Positions 10,169-20,531 of a stretch of 64,000 nt of DNA are shown here, piece by piece. Made by a program: the position numbers and the translations under genes. A model generated the notes under the pieces. The model was not told the origin of the DNA. It worked only from the letters and a program-made list of their open reading frames with translations, and made no database searches. Source of the stretch: Corynebacterium marinum DSM 44953 (GTDB lineage Bacteria; Actinomycetota; Actinomycetes; Mycobacteriales; Mycobacteriaceae); the NCBI RefSeq assembly GCF_000835165.1, contig NZ_CP007790.1, positions 2,232,001 to 2,296,000 of the forward strand, given 5' to 3'. The stretch's first letter is position 1, and the number at the start of each line of letters is the position of its first letter.

Positions 10169-10330
10169 ATGAGCATCCGCGCTCTCGCCGCCAGCGCCCT
10201 CGTGGTGTCAGCTCTGCTGCTGCAGGGCTGCTCCTCGGCAGTCTCCCCCGTCGACACCTGGGGAGACGGCGACATCCTCCATGTCCACGACGCCGGCGGG
10301 CGCGAACCGGGAACCCTCCGGCGAAACTAA
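10169..10330 (+). CDS. Tiny lipoprotein, 53 residues
   Basis: A 54-codon frame from ATG 10169 encodes a basic start (MSIRALAAS), a hydrophobic core and the lipobox LLLQGC, then about 33 residues beginning SSAVSPVDTWGDGD. A TAAACT box lies 6 nt before the ATG, as in other leaderless genes here. The stop overlaps by 4 nt the end of the convergent HdeD-like gene. The mature part is very short, so it may be a truncated relative of larger corynebacterial lipoproteins rather than a complete one. Confidence 0.6.
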   Translation: MSIRALAASALVVSALLLQGCSSAVSPVDTWGDGDILHVHDAGGREPGTLRRN

Positions 10331-10878
10331 GACGCCGCCCCGCCGGCCTCCTTCACCGCCGTCCGACGGGCGATACCCGCGCCGAGGATGAAGACGCCCC
10401 AGAGGATCGCGCACACGCCCAACCACTTGCTCACCGCCAGGGCCGCGGTGCCGGGGTTGGCGATGAAGATGACTCCGGCGGTGACGAAGAGGATGCCGCC
10501 GAGCAGCAGCAGCCACCGCGATGTCTCCCGCTGCTGGGAGAAGGCCGAGACCAGCTCGGACGCGCCCTTGGCGAGGAGCCAGACACCCAGAATCCAGGCG
10601 AGGGCGATCCCGCTGTCGAGCGGGCGGAAGATGGTCAACAGGCCGGCGGCGATACCGATGGCGGCGATGACGATGAGGAACACCCGGGAGTCCCGGTTCC
10701 GGGGGCGCAGTCCGGCCGCGAGGGCCAGGAGGCCGTCCACCAGCGCGTACCACCCCCAGATGAGCACCAGGGTCAGGATGGTGAGACCTGGCCATGCGAC
10801 GGCGACGACTCCGACGGCGATGGCCAGCAGACCGGAGACAATGAGGACAGTGGACGAACGGCGGGCGAAATCAAGCAT
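10327..10878 (-). CDS. HdeD/DUF308-family membrane protein
   Basis: This 183-residue protein has six predicted membrane helices in a repeated pattern (for example IVSGLLAIAVGVVAVAWPG and LLLLGGILFVTAGVIFIANP). It carries the paired 'W-x-x-P' loops typical of HdeD-like proteins, some of which are linked to acid stress. The function here is not known. It is monocistronic and convergent with the tiny lipoprotein. Confidence 0.8.
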   Translation of the reverse strand: MLDFARRSSTVLIVSGLLAIAVGVVAVAWPGLTILTLVLIWGWYALVDGLLALAAGLRPRNRDSRVFLIVIAAIGIAAGLLTIFRPLDSGIALAWILGVWLLAKGASELVSAFSQQRETSRWLLLLGGILFVTAGVIFIANPGTAALAVSKWLGVCAILWGVFILGAGIARRTAVKEAGGAAS

Positions 10879-10938
10879 CGTGCCTATCCTTGCTGCTCAG
10901 AAGAGTTGAGGCTGTCGGCACTGATGCTACTCCGGCGG

Positions 10939-12039
10939 TCAGCGCCCCGGGGGCGCGATGGTGGTGCCCGCGTGGAAGGAAGTGTCCAGGATCTCGCGCG
11001 GCGGCGGGCCGGCCGGGGGCTGGTCCGCCAGGTGTGCGTCGAGAAGCGAGAGGAGCATCCTGCCCGCCGCGGCACCCTTGGCGCGGTTCGGCTGGAGGAC
11101 GGTGCTCAGGCCCATGATGAGGGCGTTGCGGATGCCGTCGAAACCCGTCACGGACAACTCCCGCGGGACGGCGATACCCTGGTCCCGGGCGTATTCGAGC
11201 ACACCCAGCGCCATCGAGTCGGTGGTGCACAGCACGGCCGTGACGTCGGGGTGGGTGGTGAGCATCTCCCGGGCGGCGGACAGGCAGTTGGCGTGGTCGT
11301 TGATGTGCCTGGTGATCACGGGCACGCACTCCGTCGCGATGCCGGCCGCCCCGAACTCCTCCAACGCCCCGAGAACACGGTCGCGCTGCACGTGCAGGGC
11401 CGCCCCGGGCAGGACGGCCGGGTCGACGGGGCCGTCGTGGCGGTCGCGTTCCAGACGGATCGCGAGGATGCCGATGCGGCGGTGGCCCGCCTCAACGAGG
11501 GCGCGGGCGGCGGGCCGGATGGCGGCGCGGTCGTCGATCCCCACGAACGGCAGGTCGATGACGTCCTTCGGCTGATCGCACACCACCAGCGGCAGCCCCC
11601 GGGCGCGCGCCGCCGCGAGGTGCGGGTCCGACTGCGCCACCGAATACACCACCACCCCGTCGACGGCGGCGCGCCCCACCAGGGCGGAGGCGTCCGTTTC
11701 CGAGGGACCCGCCGGGATGAGCGTCAACGAGGACTCCGACCCGGATGTCGCCTCCGCCATGCCCGCCAGGAAGTCCACCGACGCGGCGTCCTCGAAGGCG
11801 TAGGTCAGATGCTCGGTGAGCAGCACCCCGATGGACCCGGCCCGGCGGGTCCGCAGGGACCTGGCCATGGGGTCCGGCCCCGGGTAACCGCGCGCCGCGG
11901 CGGCCGCGAGGATCCGCTCCCGCAGCTGCGCCGACAGCTGGTCCGGGTGGTTGTACGCGTTCGACACCGTCGTCCGCGACACCCCCAGCTCGGCGGCGAG
12001 CGAGGCGAGAGTCCCGCGGCCGCGGGCACGTTTGACCAT
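10939..12039 (-). CDS. ipsA: LacI-family transcriptional regulator, probable IpsA
   Basis: From ATG 12039 this is a 366-residue regulator. The N-terminal helix-turn-helix and hinge (TLASLAAELGVSRTTVSNAYNHP) is followed by a periplasmic-binding-protein-like effector domain ending in TTIAPPG. Its place directly downstream of otsB matches C. glutamicum cg2910, which I recall as IpsA, the inositol-sensing activator of ino1 and so of mycothiol and inositol-lipid synthesis. The gene name rests on synteny plus family. The family call itself is firm. It is divergent from the esterase gene with only 40 bp between them. Confidence 0.8.
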   Translation of the reverse strand: MVKRARGRGTLASLAAELGVSRTTVSNAYNHPDQLSAQLRERILAAAAARGYPGPDPMARSLRTRRAGSIGVLLTEHLTYAFEDAASVDFLAGMAEATSGSESSLTLIPAGPSETDASALVGRAAVDGVVVYSVAQSDPHLAAARARGLPLVVCDQPKDVIDLPFVGIDDRAAIRPAARALVEAGHRRIGILAIRLERDRHDGPVDPAVLPGAALHVQRDRVLGALEEFGAAGIATECVPVITRHINDHANCLSAAREMLTTHPDVTAVLCTTDSMALGVLEYARDQGIAVPRELSVTGFDGIRNALIMGLSTVLQPNRAKGAAAGRMLLSLLDAHLADQPPAGPPPREILDTSFHAGTTIAPPGR

Positions 12040-12079
12040 GCCCCCAAAGTAGCAGGAGGGTGCGGCTACACTATGCGTC

Positions 12080-12940
12080 GTGAGAATCCAGCAGCCGTAC
12101 ACCTCCGAAAGAGTCGTCCTGCGCCATCAGGGGCGCGACCGGACCTTCGTCGTGGTCACCCCCGACGACCTGCCCGCGAACCCGCCCGCGCTGCTCTACT
12201 TCCACGGCTCCCTGCAGAACGGCAACGTCGCCCGCAACTTCACCGGCCGCATCTTCGACGACATGGCGGCCCGGGCAGGGGTGGTACTCGCCTACCCGGA
12301 CGGCGTCGACAGGCATTTCAACGACACCCGCCTGCGCCTCCGGGAGAAGACCCGCGAGCTGGGGGTCGACGACGTGGGATTCACCCGCGCGATCGTCGAC
12401 TGGCTGGGCGAGCACCGCGGCGTCGACACGTCCCGCGTGCACGCCTGCGGCTACTCCAACGGCGGCCAGATGGTGATGCGCCTGCTCCACGACGCCCCCG
12501 GTCTCCTCGCCGGCGCCGCCACCTTCGCCGCCACCATGCCGGCGAAGGGCAACCGCGTCGACGGACTCGGCGAAGCCGACACGCCCACCCCCTACCTGGC
12601 GATGCACGGCACGGCCGACCACATCGTCAAGTACGACGGGGGTGTCGCCGGGCTCGACGACGCGCATTCCCGCGGCGTGCTCGTCTCCGCCTTTGAATCC
12701 GCGCGCTATTTCGCGGCGACCAACGGCCTCGACGATTCCGACCACAAGGCCGTGGCCGGCCCAGAGGGCGTCACCGTCGACCGGTGGTCCCGCGAGGGGG
12801 TGCCCACGGTCGAGCTGTGGAGCATCGAGGGCATGGGGCATGTCGTTCCCACCCCGAAGCAGCTGCCGGCCAGCATCGGCCCGGGCACCGACTCGGTCGT
12901 CGCCTCGGACGTGCTGGCACGATTCTTCGGCTGGGAGTGA
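12080..12940 (+). CDS. LpqC/PHB-depolymerase-like esterase
   Basis: This 286-residue alpha/beta hydrolase has an oxyanion segment LLYFHGSLQNG, the nucleophile elbow GYSNGGQ (Ser about residue 134), an Asp in the MHGTADHIV strand, and a His in IEGMGHVVP, forming a plausible triad. It lacks a signal peptide, so it would act in the cytoplasm. The substrate is unknown. GTG 12080 is preceded by TACACT with a 7-nt gap, pointing to leaderless translation. It shares the 40-bp intergenic space with the LacI regulator and may be controlled by it. Confidence 0.8.
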   Translation: MRIQQPYTSERVVLRHQGRDRTFVVVTPDDLPANPPALLYFHGSLQNGNVARNFTGRIFDDMAARAGVVLAYPDGVDRHFNDTRLRLREKTRELGVDDVGFTRAIVDWLGEHRGVDTSRVHACGYSNGGQMVMRLLHDAPGLLAGAATFAATMPAKGNRVDGLGEADTPTPYLAMHGTADHIVKYDGGVAGLDDAHSRGVLVSAFESARYFAATNGLDDSDHKAVAGPEGVTVDRWSREGVPTVELWSIEGMGHVVPTPKQLPASIGPGTDSVVASDVLARFFGWE

Positions 12941-13077
12941 GGGCGTTGCCGGAGGCGTGACCCTCCGCCGCACTGACACGGGGGTCCGGATCCGGCCCCG
13001 ACCGGCGCGGAGGTCCACCCTGCGGCGGGTTTTCCGCCGGGACGCTGGGCCGCCGGGCCCCTGAAGGCCCGGCTCCG

Positions 13078-14040
13078 CTAGCTCCCCGCCGCCCCGAGCA
13101 CGCCGGCGGCGCGGCGCTGGCGGGCGAACTCGGAGAGCACCACACCGGCGGCGACCGAGGCGTTGAGCGATTCGACCCAGCCGATCATCGGCACGGACAT
13201 GATGACGTCGCAGTTCTCGCGGACCAGCCGGGAGATGCCCTTGCCCTCGGAGCCGACGACGATGACCACCGGCTCGGCGCCGCCGTCGTAGGTGTCCAGG
13301 GTGTGCTCGCCGCCGGCGTCGAGGCCGACGACCTGGTAACCGTTGCGCTTGAACTCCTGGATGGTGCGGGTCAGGTTGGTCTCGCGGGCGACGGGCAGCC
13401 GGGCGGCGGTACCGGCGGAAGTGCGCCAGGTGACGCCCGTGATGCCGGCGGAGCGGCGCTCGGGGATGACCACGCCGTGCCCGCCGAAGGCAGCGACGGA
13501 ACGGATGACCGCGCCGAGGTTGCGCGGGTCCGTGATGTTGTCCAGGACGACGAACATGCCGGGTTCGCCGGTCCCGGCCACCGAGGAGATCAGGGAGTGC
13601 ACGTCGGTGTACTTGAACGGCGGGATCTGCAGGCCCAGTCCCTGGTGCATGCCGTTGCCGGTCATCTTGTCCAGCTCGAAGCGGGAGATCTCGGTGATGG
13701 TGATGCCGCGGGTGGTGGCCATCTGGACGGCCTCGGAGAGGCGGTCGTCGGCGCCCGTGCCCTCGGCGACGTACAGCGTGGTGGCGGGCACCTTCGCGTG
13801 GAGGCACTCGATGACGGGGTTGCGCCCGACGACGAGCTCGAACGTGTTCTCCTTGACGTGGCGCCCGGAGGACCGGCGCTCCGCCACCTTCTTGCGCTTG
13901 TGGGCGGCGTGGTACTCGCGGTCCTCCGCCTTGGGGGTGGGCCCCTTGCCCTTCAGTCCGCGGCGGACCTGCCCGCCGGAGCCTTTGACGGCGCCCTTTT
14001 TGTTGGTTTTCCGCGTCCCGGGTCGTCCCTGGTTCGTCAT
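13078..14040 (-). CDS. rlmB: 23S rRNA (guanosine-2'-O)-methyltransferase, RlmB-like
   Basis: This 320-residue SPOUT methyltransferase uses SAM. A Lys/Gly-rich N-terminal extension of about 65 residues precedes the substrate-binding domain ([11 protein letters not shown]). The three SPOUT motifs follow: [28 protein letters not shown] and [19 protein letters not shown]. It is expected to methylate G2251 of 23S rRNA. It lies 13 nt downstream of cysS, an arrangement conserved in mycobacteria. Confidence 0.92.
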   Translation of the reverse strand: MTNQGRPGTRKTNKKGAVKGSGGQVRRGLKGKGPTPKAEDREYHAAHKRKKVAERRSSGRHVKENTFELVVGRNPVIECLHAKVPATTLYVAEGTGADDRLSEAVQMATTRGITITEISRFELDKMTGNGMHQGLGLQIPPFKYTDVHSLISSVAGTGEPGMFVVLDNITDPRNLGAVIRSVAAFGGHGVVIPERRSAGITGVTWRTSAGTAARLPVARETNLTRTIQEFKRNGYQVVGLDAGGEHTLDTYDGGAEPVVIVVGSEGKGISRLVRENCDVIMSVPMIGWVESLNASVAAGVVLSEFARQRRAAGVLGAAGS

Positions 14041-14053
14041 GTCTTTTCAGTCC

Positions 14054-15448
<1,395 letters not shown>

Positions 15449-15503
15449 GGCCTTCAGTCTAGACGAGGCCGGCAGCACCGATCACCGCCGATCACCGGGC
15501 TGG

Positions 15504-16298
15504 TCACGCACGCGGCCGACCGTCGACGCCCATCCACTCCGGGCGCGCGGCGTCCATGTGGCGGTAGTACTCCGCGTCCTTCAGCCCGGCGGCGGCCGCC
15601 TCGTCGACGATGATGGTGGCGTGCCGGTGAAGTTGGAGCACCGAGGCCGGGCAGGACGCAGACAGCGGGCCCTCCACCATCTTCGCGACGGCGTCGGCCT
15701 TGCCCGCGCCGGTGGCCAGCAGCAGCGCGTGGCCGGACCGCAGGATCGTGCCCAGACCCTGGGTGATGGCGTGGGTGGGGACCTCATCGGGGGAGTCGAA
15801 GAAACGGGCGTTGTCGACGACGGTCTGCGGGTGCAGGGTTTCCACCCGGGTCAGGGCGTTCAGGGCGCTCGCCGGTTCATTGAAGCCGATGTGGCCGTTG
15901 GTGCCCACGCCGAGCAGCTGGACGTCGATGCCGCCGGCGTCGGCGATGGCCTGCTCGTAGCGCTGCGCGGCCTCCCACGGCCGGGGGTCCATGGCGTCGG
16001 GGCTGTGGACGTTGCGGTCGGCGATGTTGATGTGGGAGGTGAACTCCGTGCGGATCGTGTGGTGGTAGCTCTGCACGTGCTCCGGCGGCAGACCCAGATA
16101 CTCGTCCAGGCAGAAGGCCGTGCAACCGGAGAAGTCCAGGGCGCCGGCCTCCTGCCGCGCGATGAGCTCGCGGTACGTCGCCAGCGGGGTGGAACCGGTG
16201 GCCAGGCCGATGACGGCGCCGTCCTTTACGTATGAGCCGATGATGTCGGCCGCGGTGCGGGCGACGTCATCCACGCCCGCCCGAATGAGAATGTCCAT
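15504..16298 (-). CDS. nagB: Glucosamine-6-phosphate deaminase
   Basis: This 264-residue enzyme converts glucosamine-6-phosphate to fructose-6-phosphate and ammonia, the entry of amino sugars into glycolysis. Motifs include IGLATGSTPLATY, CTAFCLDEYLGL (catalytic Asp region), GVGTNGHIGFNEP and AITQGLGTIL. ATG 16298 starts the conserved MDILIRAG. There is no nagA or nag transporter beside it, so it looks inserted between ispF and cysS rather than part of a nag operon. Confidence 0.95.
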   Translation of the reverse strand: MDILIRAGVDDVARTAADIIGSYVKDGAVIGLATGSTPLATYRELIARQEAGALDFSGCTAFCLDEYLGLPPEHVQSYHHTIRTEFTSHINIADRNVHSPDAMDPRPWEAAQRYEQAIADAGGIDVQLLGVGTNGHIGFNEPASALNALTRVETLHPQTVVDNARFFDSPDEVPTHAITQGLGTILRSGHALLLATGAGKADAVAKMVEGPLSASCPASVLQLHRHATIIVDEAAAAGLKDAEYYRHMDAARPEWMGVDGRPRA

Positions 16299-16411
16299 GA
16301 CCAACACCCTATTCCCCCGCGCCCCGGACAGAAGCTCTCCCCCGCGGCCGGGTTCGGCCACAGGGCACCCCCGGGCCACCCAAGGGGGCAGATTGCGTCG
16401 GGCGGCGGCGG

Positions 16412-16894
16412 TCAGGCCCGCCAGACCACGGCCGTCGCCACGGCGGCGCGGCCCTCTTCCCGGCCGGTGAAGCCCATGTGGTCGGTGGTCGTCGCCGCCA
16501 CGGACACCGGCGCCCCGAGAATCCCGGAGAGCACCTGCTCCGCCTCGGCGCGGCGCGGCCCCATCTTCGGGGACTGGCCCACGAGCTGGGCGGCGGCGTT
16601 GCCGATCACGAAGCCCTCCGCCTCGACCGCCTCCCGCGCCTCGCGCAGCAACTGGGCACCGGAGACCCCGTCGTACTTCTTCTGCCCCACCCCGACCAGA
16701 ACGCCGAGATCACCGAGCTGGGCGGCGGAGAGGAGGGCGTCGACCAGCGCGTGGGCGACGACGTCGCCGTCGGAGTGCCCCTCGCAGCCGTCCGCGTCCT
16801 CGAAGAGGAGGCCCGCGATCCAGCACGGCTTGCCCGCCTCGATCTGGTGCGCGTCGGTGGCGACGCCGACGCGCGGGATGATCATGTCAGTCAC
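16412..16894 (-). CDS. ispF: 2-C-methyl-D-erythritol 2,4-cyclodiphosphate synthase
   Basis: This 160-residue zinc enzyme of the MEP isoprenoid pathway cyclises the CDP-methylerythritol phosphate intermediate with loss of CMP. The metal ligands are in DAHQIE, and [17 protein letters not shown] and [14 protein letters not shown] are intact. The start is taken as GTG 16894, which overlaps the end of ispD by 8 nt and has a GAGG site upstream. ATG 16885 is possible and would remove three residues. It is translationally coupled to ispD, the enzyme two steps earlier. Confidence 0.95.
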   Translation of the reverse strand: MTDMIIPRVGVATDAHQIEAGKPCWIAGLLFEDADGCEGHSDGDVVAHALVDALLSAAQLGDLGVLVGVGQKKYDGVSGAQLLREAREAVEAEGFVIGNAAAQLVGQSPKMGPRRAEAEQVLSGILGAPVSVAATTTDHMGFTGREEGRAAVATAVVWRA

Positions 16895-17627
16895 CGGGTA
16901 CCTCGAAAATTGTCGGTTCGGCCTCGTCCGTGATGGTGCGGGCCAGGGTCATGTCGATGGGGGTGGTCACCTTGAAGGCCATGGGGTCGCCCTGGACCGT
17001 GACCACGGGGACGCCCTGCCACTCCAGCAGGGACGCGTCGTCCGTGGCGGTGAAACCGGGGTCTGCGGCGGCGAAGTAGGCCTCGTTGGCGGCGCGCAGC
17101 TCGCGCAGCCGGAAGCCCTGCGGGGTCTGCACCGCACGCAGGGAGGACCGGTCCGGGGTACCCGCCACCACGTCGCCGTCGACCTGCTTGACGGTGTCGG
17201 GCACCGGGACGACCGGGACCACGCCGGGCGCGCCCTCGAGCACGCGGCGGGCGACGCGCGCGATCATGCCCGGCGGGGTCAACGCGCGGGCGGCGTCGTG
17301 GATGAGCACCACCGCGTCCTCGTCGGTGATGGTCCGCAGCCCCGCCCACACACTGTCGGCGCGTTCCCCGCCGCCGAGGGTGAGCTGGACGGGGACGCCG
17401 GTCACCGCGGCGTCGAGAAGCCCGGTCTGGCCGAGCATCTCCTCCGCGTAAGCTTCCATGTCGGGGCTGACCAGCACGATGATCTCGTCGACCACCGAGG
17501 AGTTGATCATCGCGGCGACCGATCTCTCCAGCAGGGAGCGGCCGCGCAGCCGCACGAACGCCTTCGGCACGGACGCCCCCAGCCGCGTGCCCCGCCCGGC
17601 GGCGGCGACGAGCGCGATCACCCTCAC
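16887..17627 (-). CDS. ispD: 2-C-methyl-D-erythritol 4-phosphate cytidylyltransferase
   Basis: This 246-residue MEP-pathway enzyme forms CDP-methylerythritol from CTP and MEP. It begins at GTG 17627 with the nucleotide-binding motif [13 protein letters not shown], with GGAGA upstream. [19 protein letters not shown] and QTPQGFRL are characteristic. It starts 16 nt after carD and overlaps ispF, so carD-ispD-ispF is probably one transcript, as in mycobacteria. Confidence 0.95.
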   Translation of the reverse strand: MRVIALVAAAGRGTRLGASVPKAFVRLRGRSLLERSVAAMINSSVVDEIIVLVSPDMEAYAEEMLGQTGLLDAAVTGVPVQLTLGGGERADSVWAGLRTITDEDAVVLIHDAARALTPPGMIARVARRVLEGAPGVVPVVPVPDTVKQVDGDVVAGTPDRSSLRAVQTPQGFRLRELRAANEAYFAAADPGFTATDDASLLEWQGVPVVTVQGDPMAFKVTTPIDMTLARTITDEAEPTIFEVPGD

Positions 17628-17643
17628 GGCAGCCGTCTCCCGC

Positions 17644-18225
17644 CTACTGGTCGTCGTCTTCGTCGTCGAAGGTGAGGTCGTCCAGGTCGACGTCGATGTC
17701 GCCGTCCTCGGCGTTCTCCGGCGCATCCTCGGGGTCGACCTCGATGTACGCCTCGATCTTGCCGAGGAACTCGTCCGCCTTCTTCTCGTCGACGGTGTCC
17801 GCCAGCGCGAGCTCGCCGACGAGGATCTGCCGGGCCTTGCCCATCATCCGCTTCTCGCCGGCGGACAGGCCGCGGTCCTGGTCGCGGCGCCACAGGTCGC
17901 GGACCACTTCGGCGACCTTGTTCACGTCACCGGAGGCCAGCCGCTCCTGGTTCGCCTTATAGCGGCGGGACCAGTTGCCCGCTTCTTCCACATCCGTCTC
18001 GCGCAGCACTCCGAAGACCTTCTGCAGGCCCTCCTCGCCGACGACGTCGCGGACGCCGACGATCTCGGAGTTCTTGATCGGGACACGGACAATCAGGTCA
18101 GACTGGTTGATCTGCAGAACCAGATACTCCAGTTCTTCCCCTCCCATCACACGCTTCTCGATGTCAGCGATCACGGCAGCGCCGTGATGCGGATAGACAA
18201 CGACGTCTCCGACCTTGAAATTCAT
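17644..18225 (-). CDS. carD: CarD-family RNA polymerase-binding regulator
   Basis: This 193-residue global regulator stabilises open promoter complexes. The N-terminal RNAP-interaction domain starts [19 protein letters not shown], and the helical DNA-binding part carries the expected basic NWSRRYKAN region. The last 30 residues are strongly acidic (Asp/Glu tail). ATG 18225 has a strong GAGGAG site. It is divergent from lpqE. Confidence 0.95.
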   Translation of the reverse strand: MNFKVGDVVVYPHHGAAVIADIEKRVMGGEELEYLVLQINQSDLIVRVPIKNSEIVGVRDVVGEEGLQKVFGVLRETDVEEAGNWSRRYKANQERLASGDVNKVAEVVRDLWRRDQDRGLSAGEKRMMGKARQILVGELALADTVDEKKADEFLGKIEAYIEVDPEDAPENAEDGDIDVDLDDLTFDDEDDDQ

Positions 18226-18266
18226 TCCCACTCCTCTGGTGCGATTGGCAGCGCACTGGACATCGG

Positions 18267-18272
18267 ATTCTA
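18267..18272 (-). promoter_or_regulatory. -10 box of the carD promoter
   Basis: TAGAAT on the minus strand lies about 42 nt before the carD ATG, leaving room for a leader with a ribosome site. No clear -35 is seen, as is common in this group. Confidence 0.5.
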
Positions 18273-18431
18273 TCACGTCACCCACCAGCGCTAATGGGCG
18301 CCACGCCCCCACCCCCGCTTCCCCCCGCTTCCGGCGGCCGGTTCGCCGGGAACTGTGTGCCGGGGGACACGAGAGACTAAGGTAAGCTGCTGAAACAGCA
18401 TCATGAACTTGAACTGATGGAGGACACCCCC

Positions 18432-18998
18432 GTGAAGTCCCTGAAGTCGGCCGCCCGTCGCGGCGGCATCATCTCCGCCGCCGCTCTGTCTGCGCTGGCA
18501 CTGGCGTCCTGCTCTGCAGGCCAGGTAACCCAGACCGCCTCGCAGGTCGCCGCCGTTAACGGCGCGGAGGGCAACACCGAGGACGGTACCGTGGCTGTCC
18601 GCGATGTCACCGTCGTGGTGGACGACCAGGGCGAGGCCGCCCTGAAGTTCACCGCCATCAACCAGGACGCCACCATGACGGAGCACACGCTCGAGTCCGT
18701 CGAGGTCGACGGAACCCCGGTCGAGGTCGACTCCGCCACCCTGCGCCGCGACTGCGTCCTCGTCGCCGACTCCGCCGCGGGGCTGGAGGTCACCCCCCGC
18801 TCGGAGAACACCGGCTGCATCGAGTACGCCGAAACCTCCCTCCCCAACCAGGACTTCGCCTACGGCGGCAACCTCCCGGTGACCTTCACCTTCGACTCTG
18901 GTGAGATCACCGTCAACGCCACTGTCTCCGCGCAGCAGCTGCCGGCCGGCACGTTCCACCGTGAGCCGGAGACGGCGAACGACTACACCGCCAACTAG
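18432..18998 (+). CDS. lpqE: LpqE-like lipoprotein
   Basis: From GTG 18432 (GGAGG 8 nt upstream) the protein has 188 residues. A basic N-terminus, a hydrophobic core and the lipobox ALASC are followed by an immunoglobulin-like beta domain with a Cys pair (RRDCVLV and TGCIEY). Position between carD and radA matches mycobacterial lpqE (Rv3584). Its biochemical role is not established. ATG 18417 is an alternative but would put the ribosome site inside the gene. Confidence 0.8.
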   Translation: MKSLKSAARRGGIISAAALSALALASCSAGQVTQTASQVAAVNGAEGNTEDGTVAVRDVTVVVDDQGEAALKFTAINQDATMTEHTLESVEVDGTPVEVDSATLRRDCVLVADSAAGLEVTPRSENTGCIEYAETSLPNQDFAYGGNLPVTFTFDSGEITVNATVSAQQLPAGTFHREPETANDYTAN

Positions 18999-19014
18999 CC
19001 GCACCTGTTGGCCG

Positions 19015-19049
19015 ACGTCCACGCTCCCCACCCGGGGGCGCGGACGTTT
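19015..19049 (+). terminator. Candidate terminator after lpqE
   Basis: A near-perfect 10-bp stem (19015-19024 with 19038-19047, one mismatch) is followed by TTT. It sits between the lpqE stop and the radA -10 box. Confidence 0.45.
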
Positions 19050-19069
19050 CGCGTTCTAAGGTGGTCCCC

Positions 19070-20482
19070 ATGGCGCGCAAACCCCGATCCGTCCACACCT
19101 GCTCCGAATGCGGGTACTCCTCCCCCAAGTGGCTCGGCCGCTGCCCGGAATGCGGCTCCTGGGGAACGCTGGTCGAATCCGCGGCCGGCCCGAAGGCCGG
19201 CGCCGCCGCTTCCGCGGCGGTGTCCGGAGCGGTGCCGCAGGGTCTGACCCCGGCGACCCCGGCCACCCCGATCACCCGGATCAGCGCGACCGCCGCCACG
19301 TCCGTGCCCTCCGGCATCGGGGAACTCGACCGGGTCCTGGGTTCCGGCGTGGTGCCCGGGTCGGTGGTGCTCATGGCCGGTGAGCCGGGCGTGGGCAAGT
19401 CGACGCTGCTGCTGGAGGTTGCCAGCCGCTGGGCGTCGCAGCCGGCGGCGGACGGGGCCGGGACGCGTAAGGCGCTGTACGTCACCGCGGAGGAGTCCGC
19501 CGGCCAGGTCCGCGTCCGCGCCGAGCGCACAGACGCGCTGAAAGACACCCTGTACCTGGCCGCCGAGGCCAACCTGGACGTGGTGTTCGGGCACGTGGAA
19601 CAGCTCAAGCCCTCCCTGTTGATCGTCGACTCGGTCCAGACCATGCACGCCCCGGGCGTCGAGGGGGTCGCGGGTGGTGTGGCCCAGTCCCGCGCCGTCA
19701 CCGCTGCGCTGACCACCCTGGCCAAGACCTCCGGCATCCCCGTCCTGCTGGTCGGCCACGTGACCAAGGACGGCAACGTCGCCGGCCCCCGGGTGCTCGA
19801 GCACCTGGTGGACGTGGTGCTCCACTTCGAGGGCGACCGGCAGTCCTCCCTGCGTATGCTGCGCGGCATCAAGAACCGCTTCGGCGCCACCGACGAGGTG
19901 GGCTGTTTCGAGCAGACCGCCGACGGCATCCGGGAGGTGCCGGACCCGTCGGGGCTGTTCCTCTCGCACCGCGGGCGCACGCCCGACGGCTCCGCCGTGA
20001 CCGTCGCCATGGACGGCGTGCGCCCGCTGCTCGCCGAGGTGCAGGCCCTGACCGTGGACCCGGTGGCCAAGAATCCCCGCCGCGTGGTCACCGGCCTGGA
20101 CACCAACCGAGTGCCCATGGTGCTCGCCGTGCTGCAGGCCCGCGCGGGCGAGCGCACCAACGAGAAGGACGCCTACGTGGCCACCGTCGGCGGCGTGCGC
20201 ATCATGGAGACCGCCACCGACCTCGCCGTCGCCCTGGCCACCTGGTCCTCCCTGCACGAGCAGCCGCTGCCGGAGAAGACCGTCGTCATCGGCGAGGTGG
20301 GGTTGGCCGGTGAGCTGCGCCGGGTCCCCAACCTGGGCCGCCGTCTGGCGGAGGCCGCCCGGTTGGGGTACGAATACGCCGTCGTCCCCGAGGGGGAGAC
20401 CCTGGATGTGCCCGGCATGCGGGTGGCGCAGGCGGGCACTCTCCGGGAGGCCATCGGCCTGGTTTCTCCCCGGCGCGGGTAA
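19070..20482 (+). CDS. radA: DNA repair protein RadA
   Basis: This 470-residue RecA-related branch-migration ATPase assists recombination repair. An N-terminal four-cysteine zinc ribbon (CSECGYSSPKWLGRCPECGSW) leads to Walker A GEPGVGKST at about 104-112, the KNRFG motif at about 268-272, and a Lon-like C-terminal domain (DLAVALATWSS, GEVGLAGELR). ATG 19070 is 7 nt after a TAAGGT box. It forms a pair with disA downstream, a conserved partnership. Confidence 0.96.
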   Translation: MARKPRSVHTCSECGYSSPKWLGRCPECGSWGTLVESAAGPKAGAAASAAVSGAVPQGLTPATPATPITRISATAATSVPSGIGELDRVLGSGVVPGSVVLMAGEPGVGKSTLLLEVASRWASQPAADGAGTRKALYVTAEESAGQVRVRAERTDALKDTLYLAAEANLDVVFGHVEQLKPSLLIVDSVQTMHAPGVEGVAGGVAQSRAVTAALTTLAKTSGIPVLLVGHVTKDGNVAGPRVLEHLVDVVLHFEGDRQSSLRMLRGIKNRFGATDEVGCFEQTADGIREVPDPSGLFLSHRGRTPDGSAVTVAMDGVRPLLAEVQALTVDPVAKNPRRVVTGLDTNRVPMVLAVLQARAGERTNEKDAYVATVGGVRIMETATDLAVALATWSSLHEQPLPEKTVVIGEVGLAGELRRVPNLGRRLAEAARLGYEYAVVPEGETLDVPGMRVAQAGTLREAIGLVSPRRG

Positions 20483-20531
20483 GGGAACTCCCTCTCCTGC
20501 CTCATCAACCACAGGAGTAGAATCGTTCCCC

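Noticed and set aside
9685..12696. A 1003-codon plus-strand frame across otsB, the HdeD-like gene and the LacI gene
   Set aside because: It crosses several clear genes in another frame, is Arg/Pro-rich and has no motifs, so it is a compositional shadow.
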